The notes beneath the pieces are model-generated. The model worked only from the letters and a program-made list of their open reading frames with translations, did no database searches and was not told the DNA's origin. Shown here piece by piece: positions 1-9,439 of a DNA stretch of 64,000 nt. The translations under genes were made by a program, and so were the position numbers. Positions within the stretch are counted from its first letter, which is position 1; each line of letters starts with the position of its first letter. This stretch comes from Desmonostoc muscorum LEGE 12446 (lineage in GTDB: Bacteria; Cyanobacteriota; Cyanobacteriia; Cyanobacteriales; Nostocaceae): positions 5,156,001-5,220,000 of the forward strand of contig NZ_JADEXS020000001.1 in the NCBI RefSeq assembly GCF_015207005.2. The letters run 5' to 3'.

Positions 1-250
1 AGAATTCAAAAAATAAGAGATAGCTGTGGCATTGATTTCGTTATCTATAACGTTAGTATTAACCTCAACAAGGACAACCTGCGGTATTTAACTAAGTAAG
101 CATTGGTCATCTTCACCATAATTTTACAAATAGTCCAATTTTCGCCTAAATAGACAAAGTTTTTGTTAATATCTCTAGCAGGATATCCGCAATAGTACGA
201 ATTTGGTTTACTAGTTAGATATATGACTATGAAAATTAGACACACTCAAT

Positions 251-853
251 TTGATGAAGCGATGTCTACGACGGGCTATGCCTACGCATTTTATCCAAGC
301 TGCCATGATAGTTCTATTTTCCCTTGGCAGTCTTGGTATTGTTGGGGGAAGCTTTTTCCTCAGAAAAGCTTTTAGCAATACTAGTGAACCTGAAATAATA
401 ACTGATACAGCACGCTATCAAGAAATTCGGAATCAATTGTGGTCTAATTATGACCTACTAAGACATTTTCCGAATCAAATTCCCACTGATGCTAAATATT
501 TTCGCATTGCTTATTCTCCTGGATTTTTACAAGGAGGTAGTTTTTTTCAAATTAGATTTAAACAGCCGCCAGAAAAAATAAAAAAATTACTCTCACAATA
601 CAGAAATAATGCAAAACATAAATATAGAGGTGGTAATACAAACGACCATATAAACCAGCCTAACGGTGTGCCAACAACTTTTTTCTACACCAGTGACTTT
701 CCGGCGGAAACTTTTCCAGATGCATATGAAATATTAGTATTAAATGCAACAGACAGAGGTAGATATGGCTTCAAATGGAATCATGGAAATAGCTATGGTG
801 TTGCAATTAATAGTTCTGCCTCAGAAATTATCTATTGGGCTGAACAATGGTAG
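251..853 (+). CDS. Hypothetical protein with N-terminal membrane anchor
   Basis: I do not recognise this 200-residue protein. After a short basic start there is one hydrophobic segment (about residues 16-36), fitting a signal anchor or uncleaved signal peptide, followed by a soluble domain rich in aromatic and polar residues. The first codons overlap a piece of a dispersed Nostoc repeat (GTCTACGACGGGCTATGCC, 264-282), so the true start may be the ATG at residue 10, just before the hydrophobic stretch. No operon partner: the next gene starts 115 bases later after an AT-rich gap. The role cannot be deduced; it is probably an envelope-anchored protein. Confidence 0.5.
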   Translation: MMKRCLRRAMPTHFIQAAMIVLFSLGSLGIVGGSFFLRKAFSNTSEPEIITDTARYQEIRNQLWSNYDLLRHFPNQIPTDAKYFRIAYSPGFLQGGSFFQIRFKQPPEKIKKLLSQYRNNAKHKYRGGNTNDHINQPNGVPTTFFYTSDFPAETFPDAYEILVLNATDRGRYGFKWNHGNSYGVAINSSASEIIYWAEQW

Positions 854-967
854 TTAGTACTGGATGCTGGTTTTACCCTTTTAGGTATATCACTTTAGAT
901 AGTTAAAATTTATATCCACTCTGGCTAATATTTATAATGTGCTGGAAAAACTATCTGAATATGTAGA

Positions 968-1744
968 ATGTCAACTGCTTTAATTACTGGTGCCTCTAGT
1001 GGTATTGGTAAGGCTTTTGCCCAGGAATTAGCTGCACGCAAGACAAATCTTGTACTCGTTGCTCGTTCGGAAGATCAACTCAAAAAATTAGCTCAACAAC
1101 TACAAGAGAAACACAAAATTGAAGTAGATGTTATAGTTAAAGACCTTACAGAAGCTAACGCTGCCGCCGCTGTATTTGATGCCACAAAAGCAAAAGGATT
1201 AACGATTGATTTATTAATCAACAATGCTGGTTTTGGTTGCTATGGTGACTTTGCTGAGTCAGATGGAGAAAGACAAGTTAAAATCGTACAATTAAATATT
1301 GTGGCATTGGTAGATTTAACCCATAAATTTCTACCTTTGATGCGGCAACGTCGTTCTGGAAGTATTATTAACGTATCTTCAATTACTGGATTTCAACCGA
1401 TACCATATCTTTCTGTTTATGCTGCTAGTAAAGCGTTTATTCTCAGCTTTAGTGAAGCACTCTGGGCAGAAAACCGCCAATATGGTGTCCGTATCCTAGT
1501 TACTTGTCCAGGGCCTATAGAAACAAATTTTTTTGCAGAAGCTAATTTTCCTCCAGCTTTAGCAGGAAGCACAGAAAAGGTATATTCCTCTGAAGAAGTA
1601 GTTAGTGAATCTCTCAGAGCTTTAGAAGAATGGCAGCCTACCGTTATTATTGGTGATATTACTACTCAAATTAGAAGTACATTAGCTCGATTAGTACCGC
1701 GAAAAATTCTGCTGAATATTTTGGCAAAAAGGTTTAAAGTCTAA
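968..1744 (+). CDS. Short-chain dehydrogenase/reductase (SDR)
   Basis: This 258-residue protein is a classical SDR oxidoreductase. The sequence shows the nucleotide-binding motif TGASSGIG near residue 7, the NNAG motif near residue 86, the catalytic Ser in INVSSITG, and the YAASK motif holding the catalytic Tyr and Lys near 152-156. The Arg after the first beta strand (LVARSEDQL) is typical of NADP(H)-preferring members. Length and order match the DltE/YqjQ-like cytosolic SDRs. The substrate cannot be read from the sequence. It is monocistronic, convergent with the minus-strand gene that follows. Confidence 0.9.
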   Translation: MSTALITGASSGIGKAFAQELAARKTNLVLVARSEDQLKKLAQQLQEKHKIEVDVIVKDLTEANAAAAVFDATKAKGLTIDLLINNAGFGCYGDFAESDGERQVKIVQLNIVALVDLTHKFLPLMRQRRSGSIINVSSITGFQPIPYLSVYAASKAFILSFSEALWAENRQYGVRILVTCPGPIETNFFAEANFPPALAGSTEKVYSSEEVVSESLRALEEWQPTVIIGDITTQIRSTLARLVPRKILLNILAKRFKV

Positions 1745-1829
1745 ACGATTTTGGATTTTAGATTTTACAGCAGGATTAAGAATTCACGAGTCAGAATTCT
1801 GAATATAGTATATTTTATTGGCTCAAAAA

Positions 1830-2609
1830 TCACATATACCTTGTTAATTGAACTCGATAACGGTCTTTTTTAGTAACAGCAATTTCTCCTACTTCTAAAC
1901 GTCCTTTAGAGCGAATGGCGATTAAGTCGCCTGATTTGACTTGGGAACTAGCTTGAGTTACTTCTTTCCAATTGACGCGGACATCACCAGAGTCTATTAA
2001 ATCAACCATTTTACTGCGGGACATGCCGAAACCAGCAGAGGCGATCGCATCTAATCGCAAAGACGCTTCCACAGTAGTTAATTCTTTTTTCTTCGGTTCT
2101 CGAACCTTTAACTCGGTAATCTCAATTTGTTGAGTTTTCACAGGAACCGATCGCACCTGTTTCAGGCTAATTTGCAAAAATTCCACCAACTCTGGTGCAA
2201 CGATCGCCTGCGCCCCCCGTTCTCCCAAAACAATAATATCTCCTGTCTTTTCACGGACAATTCCTGTCCCCAGCATTGCGCCTAAAAAGTCGCGGTGACT
2301 GGCGGTATCAAACAAGAAATTACCAGCAATTTCTACTGCAACAAGGCTGACTTGAGATTGATCTAAAGGTAATTCCGAACGAGCGATCGCTATTCTTTGG
2401 CGTTCAGCTTGCGGATATCCACCCCACACAACTAATTGCACCTCTGTTAATCGACTAAACACCCGTTGAATTTCCGCCAATTCTGGAGGAGATAAAAAAT
2501 CCGTTACAACCACTTCCCAAGTTTTAATAGCTTGCTCTGCTTGGTCAATTACACGAGCTACACTATCTCGATTTTCAACACCTTTTAAAAGTTCTTCTCG
2601 TGGCAACAT
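1830..2609 (-). CDS. Photosystem II S4 domain protein (YlmH-like RNA-binding protein)
   Basis: A 259-residue protein with an N-terminal YlmH-type region and a C-terminal S4 RNA-binding domain (about residues 180-245), recognisable from LDAIASAGFGMSRSKMVDLI followed by GDVRVNWKEV and GDLIAIRSKGRLEVGE. Cyanobacterial and plastid homologues are usually named photosystem II S4 domain protein; the related bacterial YlmH rescues stalled ribosomes. RNA or ribosome binding follows from the family; a role in PSII is only the name's suggestion. Single gene with repeats upstream. The ATG chosen gives the usual family length. Confidence 0.85.
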   Translation of the reverse strand: MLPREELLKGVENRDSVARVIDQAEQAIKTWEVVVTDFLSPPELAEIQRVFSRLTEVQLVVWGGYPQAERQRIAIARSELPLDQSQVSLVAVEIAGNFLFDTASHRDFLGAMLGTGIVREKTGDIIVLGERGAQAIVAPELVEFLQISLKQVRSVPVKTQQIEITELKVREPKKKELTTVEASLRLDAIASAGFGMSRSKMVDLIDSGDVRVNWKEVTQASSQVKSGDLIAIRSKGRLEVGEIAVTKKDRYRVQLTRYM

Positions 2610-2732
2610 TTGGAAAAATTAGGAGTTAGGAGTTAGGAATTACAGCGGATTTCAAGTTGCTGAAGTACACAGCTTCACTCTCAAAGCCAAGCATAGAGGT
2701 TGTCTTACTTCTGAATTCTGAATTCTGAATTC

Positions 2733-3257
2733 CTATCTTGATTCTAACTTTAATTCCCATTTTATAAGGTTTTCATCTCTAGCAATTTGTTGCATTCTTA
2801 ACTTTTCAAGAATGCGAATTGAGGCAGCATGATCATCTGGAGAATGAGAGATAATTCTTTTGAGTTCCGGCTGAGTAAAAGCAAAATTCACTAATGCTTC
2901 TACAGCTTCAAAAGCAAATCCTTGCTGACGATACGCCGATATCACTTCATAACCCATTTCTGTTGTTCCTTGCTCATTAGGTTTGCCACCGAAGCCCAAA
3001 TCACCAATCAGGGTATTATCAGCAATGTGAATCATCAGCCACACACCCCAACCCAACTGGGAAGGATCATCTATTAGCATCTGAGCATACATTGGGAAAA
3101 AATCTAACACCTCAGAGGCATACCATTCATCAGGAACACGTAACCCTAAGAGCCTTTCGACTTCAGATTTGTTTTTTGTTACAGCGGCTTGCGCCACTTT
3201 CAAGGAACAAGGAAGCAACTCAAGCCGCTGTGTTGTAATGTGTAAACTATGATTCAT
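2733..3257 (-). CDS. GNAT N-acetyltransferase, RimJ/RimL type
   Basis: This 174-residue protein has the GNAT fold signature of the RimJ/RimL group: it opens with LHITTQRLELLPCS, has the strand LIGDLGFGGKPNEQGTTEMG, and the acetyl-CoA loop region YRQQGFAFEAVEALVNFAF. It probably transfers acetyl from acetyl-CoA to an amine, an N-terminal residue or a small molecule; the acceptor is unknown. Its start codon directly abuts the stop codon of the upstream gene (3258), so the two are probably co-transcribed and translationally coupled. Confidence 0.85.
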   Translation of the reverse strand: MNHSLHITTQRLELLPCSLKVAQAAVTKNKSEVERLLGLRVPDEWYASEVLDFFPMYAQMLIDDPSQLGWGVWLMIHIADNTLIGDLGFGGKPNEQGTTEMGYEVISAYRQQGFAFEAVEALVNFAFTQPELKRIISHSPDDHAASIRILEKLRMQQIARDENLIKWELKLESR

Positions 3258-3767
3258 TTAGTACACGGTATTTGTGCCTGCATAACCCTGAATATTTTCT
3301 GGTTCAAATTGCCGTAATATTCTGGTTGCTTGTCGAGTCAGAGTTTCGGAACCTTCAACTGCAATTAAATATTTACCCGCATCCAGACGGTTGCGATAAG
3401 GTAAAGCATCACCACTACCTACGAGTAAACCAACTCCGCCACCGACAAACACACCACCCATAGCACCACTAGCAGCACCCAGCAGTCCTCCAACGATGTG
3501 ATTGCCAACTTCACCCGCCCAGGCAAAAGTATGCAAATCAGTAATTAGGCTGAAGGTAAAACCTGCAAAAAAGCCGAATGGTATCAGCCAGGTTGCCATG
3601 AGCTGTGCTTGCTTTTTGGCTTGGTCTTTGGGGTCGATTAAGCCAAACTCGTCAGCGGTTTTATAGCCCTTCCCCAGAATAGTACTGCTTATGCCTTCTT
3701 TTTCTAAAGCTAAGTAAGCAGCTTCAGCCTGAATGCGGTCTGGTAATACAGCAACAAGGTAATTCAT
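3258..3767 (-). CDS. Hypothetical protein with glycine-rich membrane segment
   Basis: A conserved cyanobacterial-type protein of 169 residues. The N-terminus (MNYLVAVLPDRIQAEAAYLA) resembles the small alpha/beta domain of general-stress-protein 17M-like proteins, which look for a regulatory ligand or partner. The middle has two hydrophobic segments; the second is a glycine-zipper stretch (GGLLGAASGAMGGVFVGGG). The C-terminus (GKYLIAVEGSETLTRQATRI) again looks like a small soluble domain. The protein is probably membrane associated. It lies immediately upstream of the GNAT gene with no gap, implying one transcript. No function is assigned. Confidence 0.65.
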   Translation of the reverse strand: MNYLVAVLPDRIQAEAAYLALEKEGISSTILGKGYKTADEFGLIDPKDQAKKQAQLMATWLIPFGFFAGFTFSLITDLHTFAWAGEVGNHIVGGLLGAASGAMGGVFVGGGVGLLVGSGDALPYRNRLDAGKYLIAVEGSETLTRQATRILRQFEPENIQGYAGTNTVY

Positions 3768-3834
3768 TGATTCTACAATAGTTATTTAATAAAAGTTTTG
3801 CCTTAATTAACAGCGTATCAGTCCTGTGGGCAGG

Positions 3835-3874
3835 AGTCAGAATTCAGAATTCAGAATTCAGAATTCAGGAGTCA
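3835..3874. repeat. Short tandem repeat, GAATTCA-type units
   Basis: Successive copies of a 7-8 base unit (AGAATTC) in the gap downstream of a minus-strand gene. Related short arrays lie at about 2708-2732, 8639-8668, 8971-9017, 42664-42705 and 45722-45756. They are typical Nostoc short tandemly repeated repetitive sequences; no gene is visible in them. Confidence 0.85.
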
Positions 3875-4025
3875 AAATTTAGTATTACTTAGGTATTGAC
3901 ATGCAATACCAAATATGAATCACTGAAAAAATCAGATTTGTGGTAGGGGTTTAGTATTGCGCTTTACCTCTACAGTAATTTTTACGCTGATTACCCAATC
4001 CCCAATCCCCAGTCCCCAATCCCTT

Positions 4026-4403
4026 TTACTTTAATGAATCCAGTGGTTCACAAAAATTGTTCACGCCTTGCTTGAGGACATAAATTAAAACTGGTGTTGC
4101 CAAAATCTTCGGAAACGTGGGCGTTGTTTTGAGATGTTCCATCATTTCCTGAAGGGAACTATTGAGCAAATCTTCCCGATATTCTTGTTGACAAATAACC
4201 GCACGCCATTTTCTAGCCAAAGCATCCAACCATTCGGAATTTGCTCTTTCTGGTTCTTGTCCTGCGCGGATAGCTAGCGTCATCGCTGCATCCTCTAAAT
4301 CTCCATCACAGTCTTCAATCAAGTCCAGCGCTTCCATATCGCTGGGATCATCTGCTAATTGAGAGCGAAACTGTGCAATTTCTTTTGATGTTACTTTAGT
4401 CAT
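4026..4403 (-). CDS. Conserved cyanobacterial hypothetical protein
   Basis: About 125 residues starting with MTKVTSKEIAQFRSQLADD. An in-frame start 16 codons upstream (4451) exists, but those codons come from a dispersed repeat (GCGATGCCTACGGCGGT), so the internal ATG is preferred. The protein is acidic and probably all-helical, with no membrane segment. I recognise no characterised domain; it looks like the small uncharacterised soluble proteins widely conserved in cyanobacteria. Confidence 0.7.
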   Translation of the reverse strand: MTKVTSKEIAQFRSQLADDPSDMEALDLIEDCDGDLEDAAMTLAIRAGQEPERANSEWLDALARKWRAVICQQEYREDLLNSSLQEMMEHLKTTPTFPKILATPVLIYVLKQGVNNFCEPLDSLK

Positions 4404-4494
4404 GGGTCTTTGACAAGGCGAGCGATGCCTACGGCGGTAAACTACGAACACTCAGTTATGTTAGTTCAATTTTGACACTTCACATGAAAATTGG

Positions 4495-4605
4495 GCATGG
4501 GGCATGGGGCATGGGGCATGGGGAAGATGAGGGGGATGAGGGAGCAGGGGGAGCAGGGGGAGCAGGGGGAGCAGGGGGAGCAGGGGGAGCAGGGGGAGCA
4601 GGGAG
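4495..4605. repeat. Low-complexity tandem repeats (GGGGCAT and AGCAGGGGG units)
   Basis: A heptamer array (GGGGCAT) runs into about six to seven copies of a 9-bp unit (AGCAGGGGG), ending in AGAGAAATAACCAATGCCC. The same composite, including the tail, is found inverted inside the glycosyltransferase gene at about 15315-15395. The array is open in several frames but its translation (Gly-Ala-Gly repeats) is not a credible protein. Confidence 0.85.
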
Positions 4606-4637
4606 AGAAATAACCAATGCCCTATGGCCAATTTTTA

Positions 4638-4686
4638 GTAAAAAGCCTCATTTTGCAGTTTAATCACTGAAAAATGAGGCTTTTGA
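4638..4686 (-). terminator. Rho-independent-type, probably bidirectional terminator
   Basis: Inverted repeat AAAAGCCTCATTTT (4641-4654) and AAAATGAGGCTTTT (4671-4684) with a 16-base loop. The A and T runs on both sides make it terminator-like in both directions. It lies about 55 bases after the stop codon of the TolC-type gene on the minus strand. Confidence 0.75.
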
Positions 4687-4741
4687 GGTTTTTTAATTAG
4701 AAATGCTACTCATTTCTATGATAAAGTTTAATTTTGGGTAA

Positions 4742-6913
4742 CTAGCGTAGCCCTCTGAGGGTAACAGAGCGTTGCAGTTGAGCTAAAGCACGGTTGTAAT
4801 CCAAAATTGCTGTGACTCGATTACCTTCAGCTCTTGTTAAGTCGTTTTCAGAGTTAATTACATCAGTTTGAGTGCCTACACCAGCTTGGAATCGCAAACG
4901 CGCTAAACGTAGAGCTTCTCTTGCTTGTTCTAAGGCGGTATTAGCGGTTTGAACATTCTCCAAATTAGATCGCTGGGTAGAAAAGGCTTGTTCTACTTGA
5001 AAGCGAATTTGGTTACGCTGTTCAGCAAATTGAGTTTCTGCGATCGCAATATTAACTTTCTGCTGAGCTGCCCTCGCTCTTGATGCTCCCCCATCATACA
5101 AATTTAGAGTTGCCCTAACTCCAAATGAATAACCATCTGTAACACTGACGCTATCATCAAACTGATCTAGCAGGTCATAGCTGGCTACCAAACTAATTTG
5201 AGGGCCTAGTTCTGCAAGGGCTTGTCGGCGCTGTTGATCGTTAATATTACGTTGTGCCAACTGTTGTTGGAGTTCCGGGCGGTTTTGAAAAGCTCGGACG
5301 ATACTGTCTTCTAGCGTCAGATCCCAAAGACCAGCTAATTGTACAGGGTCGGCGGCGCTGATATTTATCCCCTGTGGCAAACTGATGCGAGTAGCCAACT
5401 GACGACGGGAAATTGTTTGCTGGGATCTAGCATTAGTTAGATCTTGTTGGGCATTTGCTAAATTCACCTGCGATCGCAGCACATCGAACCGCGTACCAAC
5501 TCCAGCTCGCTCCAAAGCTTCTGCATCCCGTAAACTAGCCTCGGAGTTCTGTACAGCCGACTGGGCAATACGTACTTGTTCATCTGCTTGTTGTAAATTG
5601 TAGTAGTCAGTCGTCACATTCAAGCGAATTTCTTCGGACTGAGTTTCTACAGCCAACTCATTGAAGCGTACCTGTTCCCTAGCGGCGTTTCTACGGGCTT
5701 TACCTAACCCAGAGGTATATAGGTCATAAGACAGTTGTGCTTGTCCAGAAAAAGCTGTGTTGGGTTCATCTGTAGAGCGTAAGCTGTTTGGCCCGCTTAA
5801 TTCATCCTGAAGCTGGTTAGTAGAAGATTGACTGCGAGTAAGATCCGCACTAATCCCAAGAGTCGGCAATAAACCAGCTTCCGCTTCTTTTAGGGCATAT
5901 CGACTGCGTTGTAACTCCAATAACGCCACTTGTAAATCCCGATTGTTACGCCGTGCTAATTCTAAAGCCTGTCCCAAAGTAATCGGCTGATTTTCCTGGA
6001 GTGTCACTTCCCCCGGTTTAGTAGGAAATTGTAGGGGATTTGCATTGGGAATCAGGTTCTCAGGAATTTGCACCCCACCTGAGGGCACAGTGGGAGTTGG
6101 TGTCGAACCTGCTGGTGCAGGAGTTACGCTTCCTGGTAAAATAGGAGTCGGCGTTGAATCTGTGGGAACCGTGGTATTGCTCTGAGCTAGGCGTTTGTCA
6201 ACAGCATTTTGTTGTAAACAGGTGTTTGAGGTCACCAGCAAAGCAGCCAAAGAGTCAGTTTTAGTTTTTCCCAACTCCTGCTGTGGACACCTCTCGGCTG
6301 ACAACAGCTTTGCTGCGCCTACACCTGTGGGTGAAGTTTGTAAAAATGTCTGCAACTGAGTAACAGTATTTATCTTTTGAACTGCTGGCTGCTGTGAAGC
6401 AGACAGTGACAAAATTTCTTTTTGGGCAGAAGCTGGTTTAGAAGTGTAGTCAGGAACTACTATCTTCTTTAATTTCTGCCAATAAGGGCTTGAATTGCTC
6501 TGTTTTTGGTTGCTTTGAACAGAACGATTGATATCTGGCTGTTGGGAAGAACCAGAGGTAGCTGTTAAATCAGGAAGTCTACCTTCATCTTTTTGAGCTA
6601 CTTGTTCTATTGGCACATCAGTATTCCCAGCCAGAAAAACTGGAATACTGTTATTACTTAAAGGCTTCACATTAAACTTAGTAAAACCAGGAGCAGGTAA
6701 TAGGGTTGGAATACTAACATCTGCTGTTTTAGGCAATTGCGTATTCATGATGTCAACACCCAAGGTTTGACTATAGGTAGAAGTCAAAACACTCGGTGAA
6801 GACGCCAGCTGTACCCCACTTACTTTCACATTACCAGCCCACGCAGGCTGAGTTGTTAAGACCGCTGCTGTCACACCAGGCAAGAAGCTATGGAATAATT
6901 GCTGTCCTTTCAC
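4742..6913 (-). CDS. TolC family outer membrane efflux protein
   Basis: A 723-residue outer membrane channel protein. The first 25 residues form a signal peptide (FLPGVTAAVLTTQPAWA). A long low-complexity linker rich in Pro, Thr and Ser fills about residues 100-300, much longer than in E. coli TolC. The C-terminal 420 residues hold the two outer-membrane-efflux repeats: ITLGQALELARRNNRDLQVA starts the first, LEDSIVRAFQNRPELQQQLA the second, each followed by long coiled coils. It would form the trimeric outer-membrane exit duct of type I secretion or RND-type pumps. No inner-membrane partner lies next to it. In heterocystous strains the homologue HgdD exports glycolipids; whether this is HgdD cannot be decided here. 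Confidence 0.85.
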   Translation of the reverse strand: MKGQQLFHSFLPGVTAAVLTTQPAWAGNVKVSGVQLASSPSVLTSTYSQTLGVDIMNTQLPKTADVSIPTLLPAPGFTKFNVKPLSNNSIPVFLAGNTDVPIEQVAQKDEGRLPDLTATSGSSQQPDINRSVQSNQKQSNSSPYWQKLKKIVVPDYTSKPASAQKEILSLSASQQPAVQKINTVTQLQTFLQTSPTGVGAAKLLSAERCPQQELGKTKTDSLAALLVTSNTCLQQNAVDKRLAQSNTTVPTDSTPTPILPGSVTPAPAGSTPTPTVPSGGVQIPENLIPNANPLQFPTKPGEVTLQENQPITLGQALELARRNNRDLQVALLELQRSRYALKEAEAGLLPTLGISADLTRSQSSTNQLQDELSGPNSLRSTDEPNTAFSGQAQLSYDLYTSGLGKARRNAAREQVRFNELAVETQSEEIRLNVTTDYYNLQQADEQVRIAQSAVQNSEASLRDAEALERAGVGTRFDVLRSQVNLANAQQDLTNARSQQTISRRQLATRISLPQGINISAADPVQLAGLWDLTLEDSIVRAFQNRPELQQQLAQRNINDQQRRQALAELGPQISLVASYDLLDQFDDSVSVTDGYSFGVRATLNLYDGGASRARAAQQKVNIAIAETQFAEQRNQIRFQVEQAFSTQRSNLENVQTANTALEQAREALRLARLRFQAGVGTQTDVINSENDLTRAEGNRVTAILDYNRALAQLQRSVTLRGLR

Positions 6914-7017
6914 CGCATCCCCTCACACGAAAATCAATCTAGCGGCAGAAAACCTTTCTTCACCACAGAATATAGCACGATACTAAGTTTAGGAAAGAAT
7001 ATACTACGATACTAAAT

Positions 7018-8580
7018 TTAGGAATCGGAACTCTGTTTATCTTCAAAACGTCTGACGATGCGAGAAAGTTCCGCCTTTTCATCGATACTAACGCGAGTAG
7101 GAGCACCGCTAACAATCCGTTCGTAGTTCCGGAATGAATCTTTAATTTCTGGCCCATCGGCAGTGATATTATACTCGCGAATGCCCTTATCGTGCCAAGA
7201 GCCTCTCATTTTAAATACGTTAATTGCCCGCGACATTTCTCCACGAATTTCTACGTACTGTAACATCAAAATTGTATCGGTAATCGTGGAAATATGAGAG
7301 TCTGTAATGGAATGCGATCCCATAAATTGGTCGGTTGTGTTAGTAAAGAAACCCGTAATTTCTTCTTGTTTGGCATAACCTGTAACACCAATCACAAACT
7401 GCCGAAATGCATTATTGCTTACTCCCCTGGCTAGTGCTGAGAGTGAGTCAATGGCGATGCGAGCTGGTTTAAAAATCGCAATTTCCGATTTAATGATTTG
7501 TAAGTGGTCTTCTAAGCCAGTGGATTCCGGATAGGTACAAATTATTTTGAGTAAACCCTGATGTTCTAATTCCTCAAAATCAATTCCCCAAGAAGAAGCG
7601 TTACGAGAGAGTTGGGCGCGTGATTCTTCATAAGCAAATAAGATCGCCTGTTCTCCATTGAGACAGCCATCTTGAATAAACTTACTAACTAATAGGGTTT
7701 TGCCAGTACCCGTGGCTCCTGTTGCTAAGATAATTGAATCTTTGAAGAAACCACCACCGCACATTTCATCTAATGTTTTGACACCAGAAGATACTCTGAC
7801 ATTAGAAGAACGTTGAGTCAAGCGCATTGCCCCCAATGGAAAAATGTTGACTCCTTCATTAGTAATTGTAAAGGGATACTCGCCTTTCATATGAGTTGTA
7901 CCGCGCAATTTGAGAATTTCAATTGTGCGACGGCGGCGTTCTCCTTCTAAAACGTTGCGAACAATTACAACATTATCGGAAACAAATTCTTCGACTCCAA
8001 AAGATGCAACAGGGCCATATTCTTCGCTGCGTTCAGTGGTAATAACAGTGGTGACACTCAGTTGTTTGAGACGTGCTACCAAGCGAAAAATTTCCCGCCG
8101 CACGACTCCCATTGCTTCATACTGTTGAAACACCGCTGTGATTGAGTCTATGGAAACTCGTTTGGCTTTATATTTACGAATAGCATATTGCAAGCGCTCA
8201 ATCAGGGCAGAAAGGTCAAAATTGCCAACGATATCTTGTCCTTCTGGATCGGGAGATGCATCGAGAATAAATAACTTGCCTTCTTCAATTAAGCGTGGCA
8301 AGTTCCACCCAAAAATATGAGCGTTTTTAATAATATCACTGGGCGATTCTTCAAAGGTGACAAATACTCCTGATTCGTCAAAGTAGGTAATACCGTTATA
8401 AAGAAACTGAAGAGATAATAAAGTTTTTCCCGTGCCTGATGTGCCACTAATCAAGGTAGTTCTACTAATGGGTAATCCACCATGACTAATGTCGTCAAAC
8501 CCCTCAATCATCGTGCGAATTTTTTCTACGCCCCCAATTAACGGCGGTTTTTTTGGTTCTCTTTGCTCGTTTTGACTCAT
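7018..8580 (-). CDS. kaiC: Circadian clock ATPase KaiC
   Basis: Core clock protein of 520 residues with two RecA-like domains. CI holds Walker A GTSGTGKT at 46-53 and the catalytic Glu pair at 77-78; CII holds Walker A GATGTGKT near 290 and a second EE pair (FAYEESRAQL). The autophosphorylation sites are Ser431 and Thr432 in DSHISTITD, at the same numbers as in Synechococcus elongatus KaiC. The C-terminal tail that KaiA grips is present. It is the last gene of the minus-strand set kaiA-kaiB-kaiC, but a 440-base gap separates it from kaiB, so it may have its own promoter. Length and all key residues are intact. Confidence 0.98.
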   Translation of the reverse strand: MSQNEQREPKKPPLIGGVEKIRTMIEGFDDISHGGLPISRTTLISGTSGTGKTLLSLQFLYNGITYFDESGVFVTFEESPSDIIKNAHIFGWNLPRLIEEGKLFILDASPDPEGQDIVGNFDLSALIERLQYAIRKYKAKRVSIDSITAVFQQYEAMGVVRREIFRLVARLKQLSVTTVITTERSEEYGPVASFGVEEFVSDNVVIVRNVLEGERRRRTIEILKLRGTTHMKGEYPFTITNEGVNIFPLGAMRLTQRSSNVRVSSGVKTLDEMCGGGFFKDSIILATGATGTGKTLLVSKFIQDGCLNGEQAILFAYEESRAQLSRNASSWGIDFEELEHQGLLKIICTYPESTGLEDHLQIIKSEIAIFKPARIAIDSLSALARGVSNNAFRQFVIGVTGYAKQEEITGFFTNTTDQFMGSHSITDSHISTITDTILMLQYVEIRGEMSRAINVFKMRGSWHDKGIREYNITADGPEIKDSFRNYERIVSGAPTRVSIDEKAELSRIVRRFEDKQSSDS

Positions 8581-9020
8581 TGCTTGATAACAAATGGGTA
8601 TAAAACCCTGTTTTTTATTACTAACATTATTGGATGAAGAATTCAGAATTCAGGAGTCAGAATTCAGAATAACTTTTGTACGACTGTTGGATGGCGGAGC
8701 TAAGCTGTGTCCGCGTACTGCTCCAAAGAAGCAAGCTACGCGTAGCGTCTCGTAGAGAGCATTTGAATTTTTGTTTAAAATCCCGCCCCTAGTGGGCAAA
8801 ACTAGTATTAAAAATTTTCCTTCTTAAAACTCTATTCCTGTTTTGAAAAGTTGAGTTCGCCCTTGACGTTGCCCCAGGTATCGCCCGAAAACATCACCCC
8901 AAGGCCAGTTGTTTGCCGACGCAAGGCCACAAGAACGCACTGGCTCGACTTTTTGCTTTATGGATAGAGTATTCTGAATTCTGGATTCTGAATTCTGAAT
9001 TCTGACTCCTGAATTCTGTT
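8581..9020. other. kaiB-kaiC intergenic region with repeats
   Basis: No gene is visible in these 440 bases. They hold GAATTC-type short tandem repeats at both ends (8639-8668 and 8971-9017) and a dispersed Nostoc palindromic repeat (about 8695-8760, with AGCAAGCTACGCGTAGCGTC). A further stretch at about 8860-8950 looks non-coding. The kaiC promoter, if separate, would lie near 8581-8650. Confidence 0.6.
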
Positions 9021-9335
9021 TTATTCGGTAAAGTCTTCTTCACTTAATTCCTCATAAAGTAAATCTAATCCAATTAATACTCGTTCTCTATCTGAAAGAT
9101 CGCCGATAATTTTGCGAACTGGTGGAGGCAAAATTTTAGACAATGTTGGCGTTGCCAATATTTTATCTTCTTCGGCGAGTTGCGGGCTTTTCAGGACATC
9201 GATCACTTTTAACGCATAAACACCTTCAAACTCCTGTTCTAAAATATTTTTGAGTGTTTTTAATGCCCGTACTGAATTAGGCGTGTTCCCTGCTACATAA
9301 AGCTTGAGAACGTAGGTCTTTCTGGCTTTATTCAT
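9021..9335 (-). CDS. kaiB: Circadian clock protein KaiB
   Basis: A 104-residue thioredoxin-like, fold-switching clock protein. It binds the KaiC CI ring, captures KaiA and recruits output kinases. The family signatures are present: [19 protein letters not shown], the [19 protein letters not shown] stretch, the cis-proline region [15 protein letters not shown], and an acidic C-terminus. Length matches the family. It lies 104 bases downstream of kaiA, close enough for co-transcription. Confidence 0.97.
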   Translation of the reverse strand: MNKARKTYVLKLYVAGNTPNSVRALKTLKNILEQEFEGVYALKVIDVLKSPQLAEEDKILATPTLSKILPPPVRKIIGDLSDRERVLIGLDLLYEELSEEDFTE

Positions 9336-9439
9336 AAATTTACAGGCTAATTATTACAAGAAAAATACAAGATGCGAACGCGCAATGAAAGTAAATAAAA
9401 GTCGTAGCTTGTGCCGATTTAAACATCGATAAATTTAAT

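Noticed and set aside
45..245. 66-codon minus-strand frame at the left edge
   Set aside because: AT-rich with no motif or ribosome binding site; likely a chance frame.
4472..4663. Plus-strand frame coding a Gly-Ala-rich protein
   Set aside because: It is a translation of the AGCAGGGGG tandem repeat and runs into a terminator hairpin.
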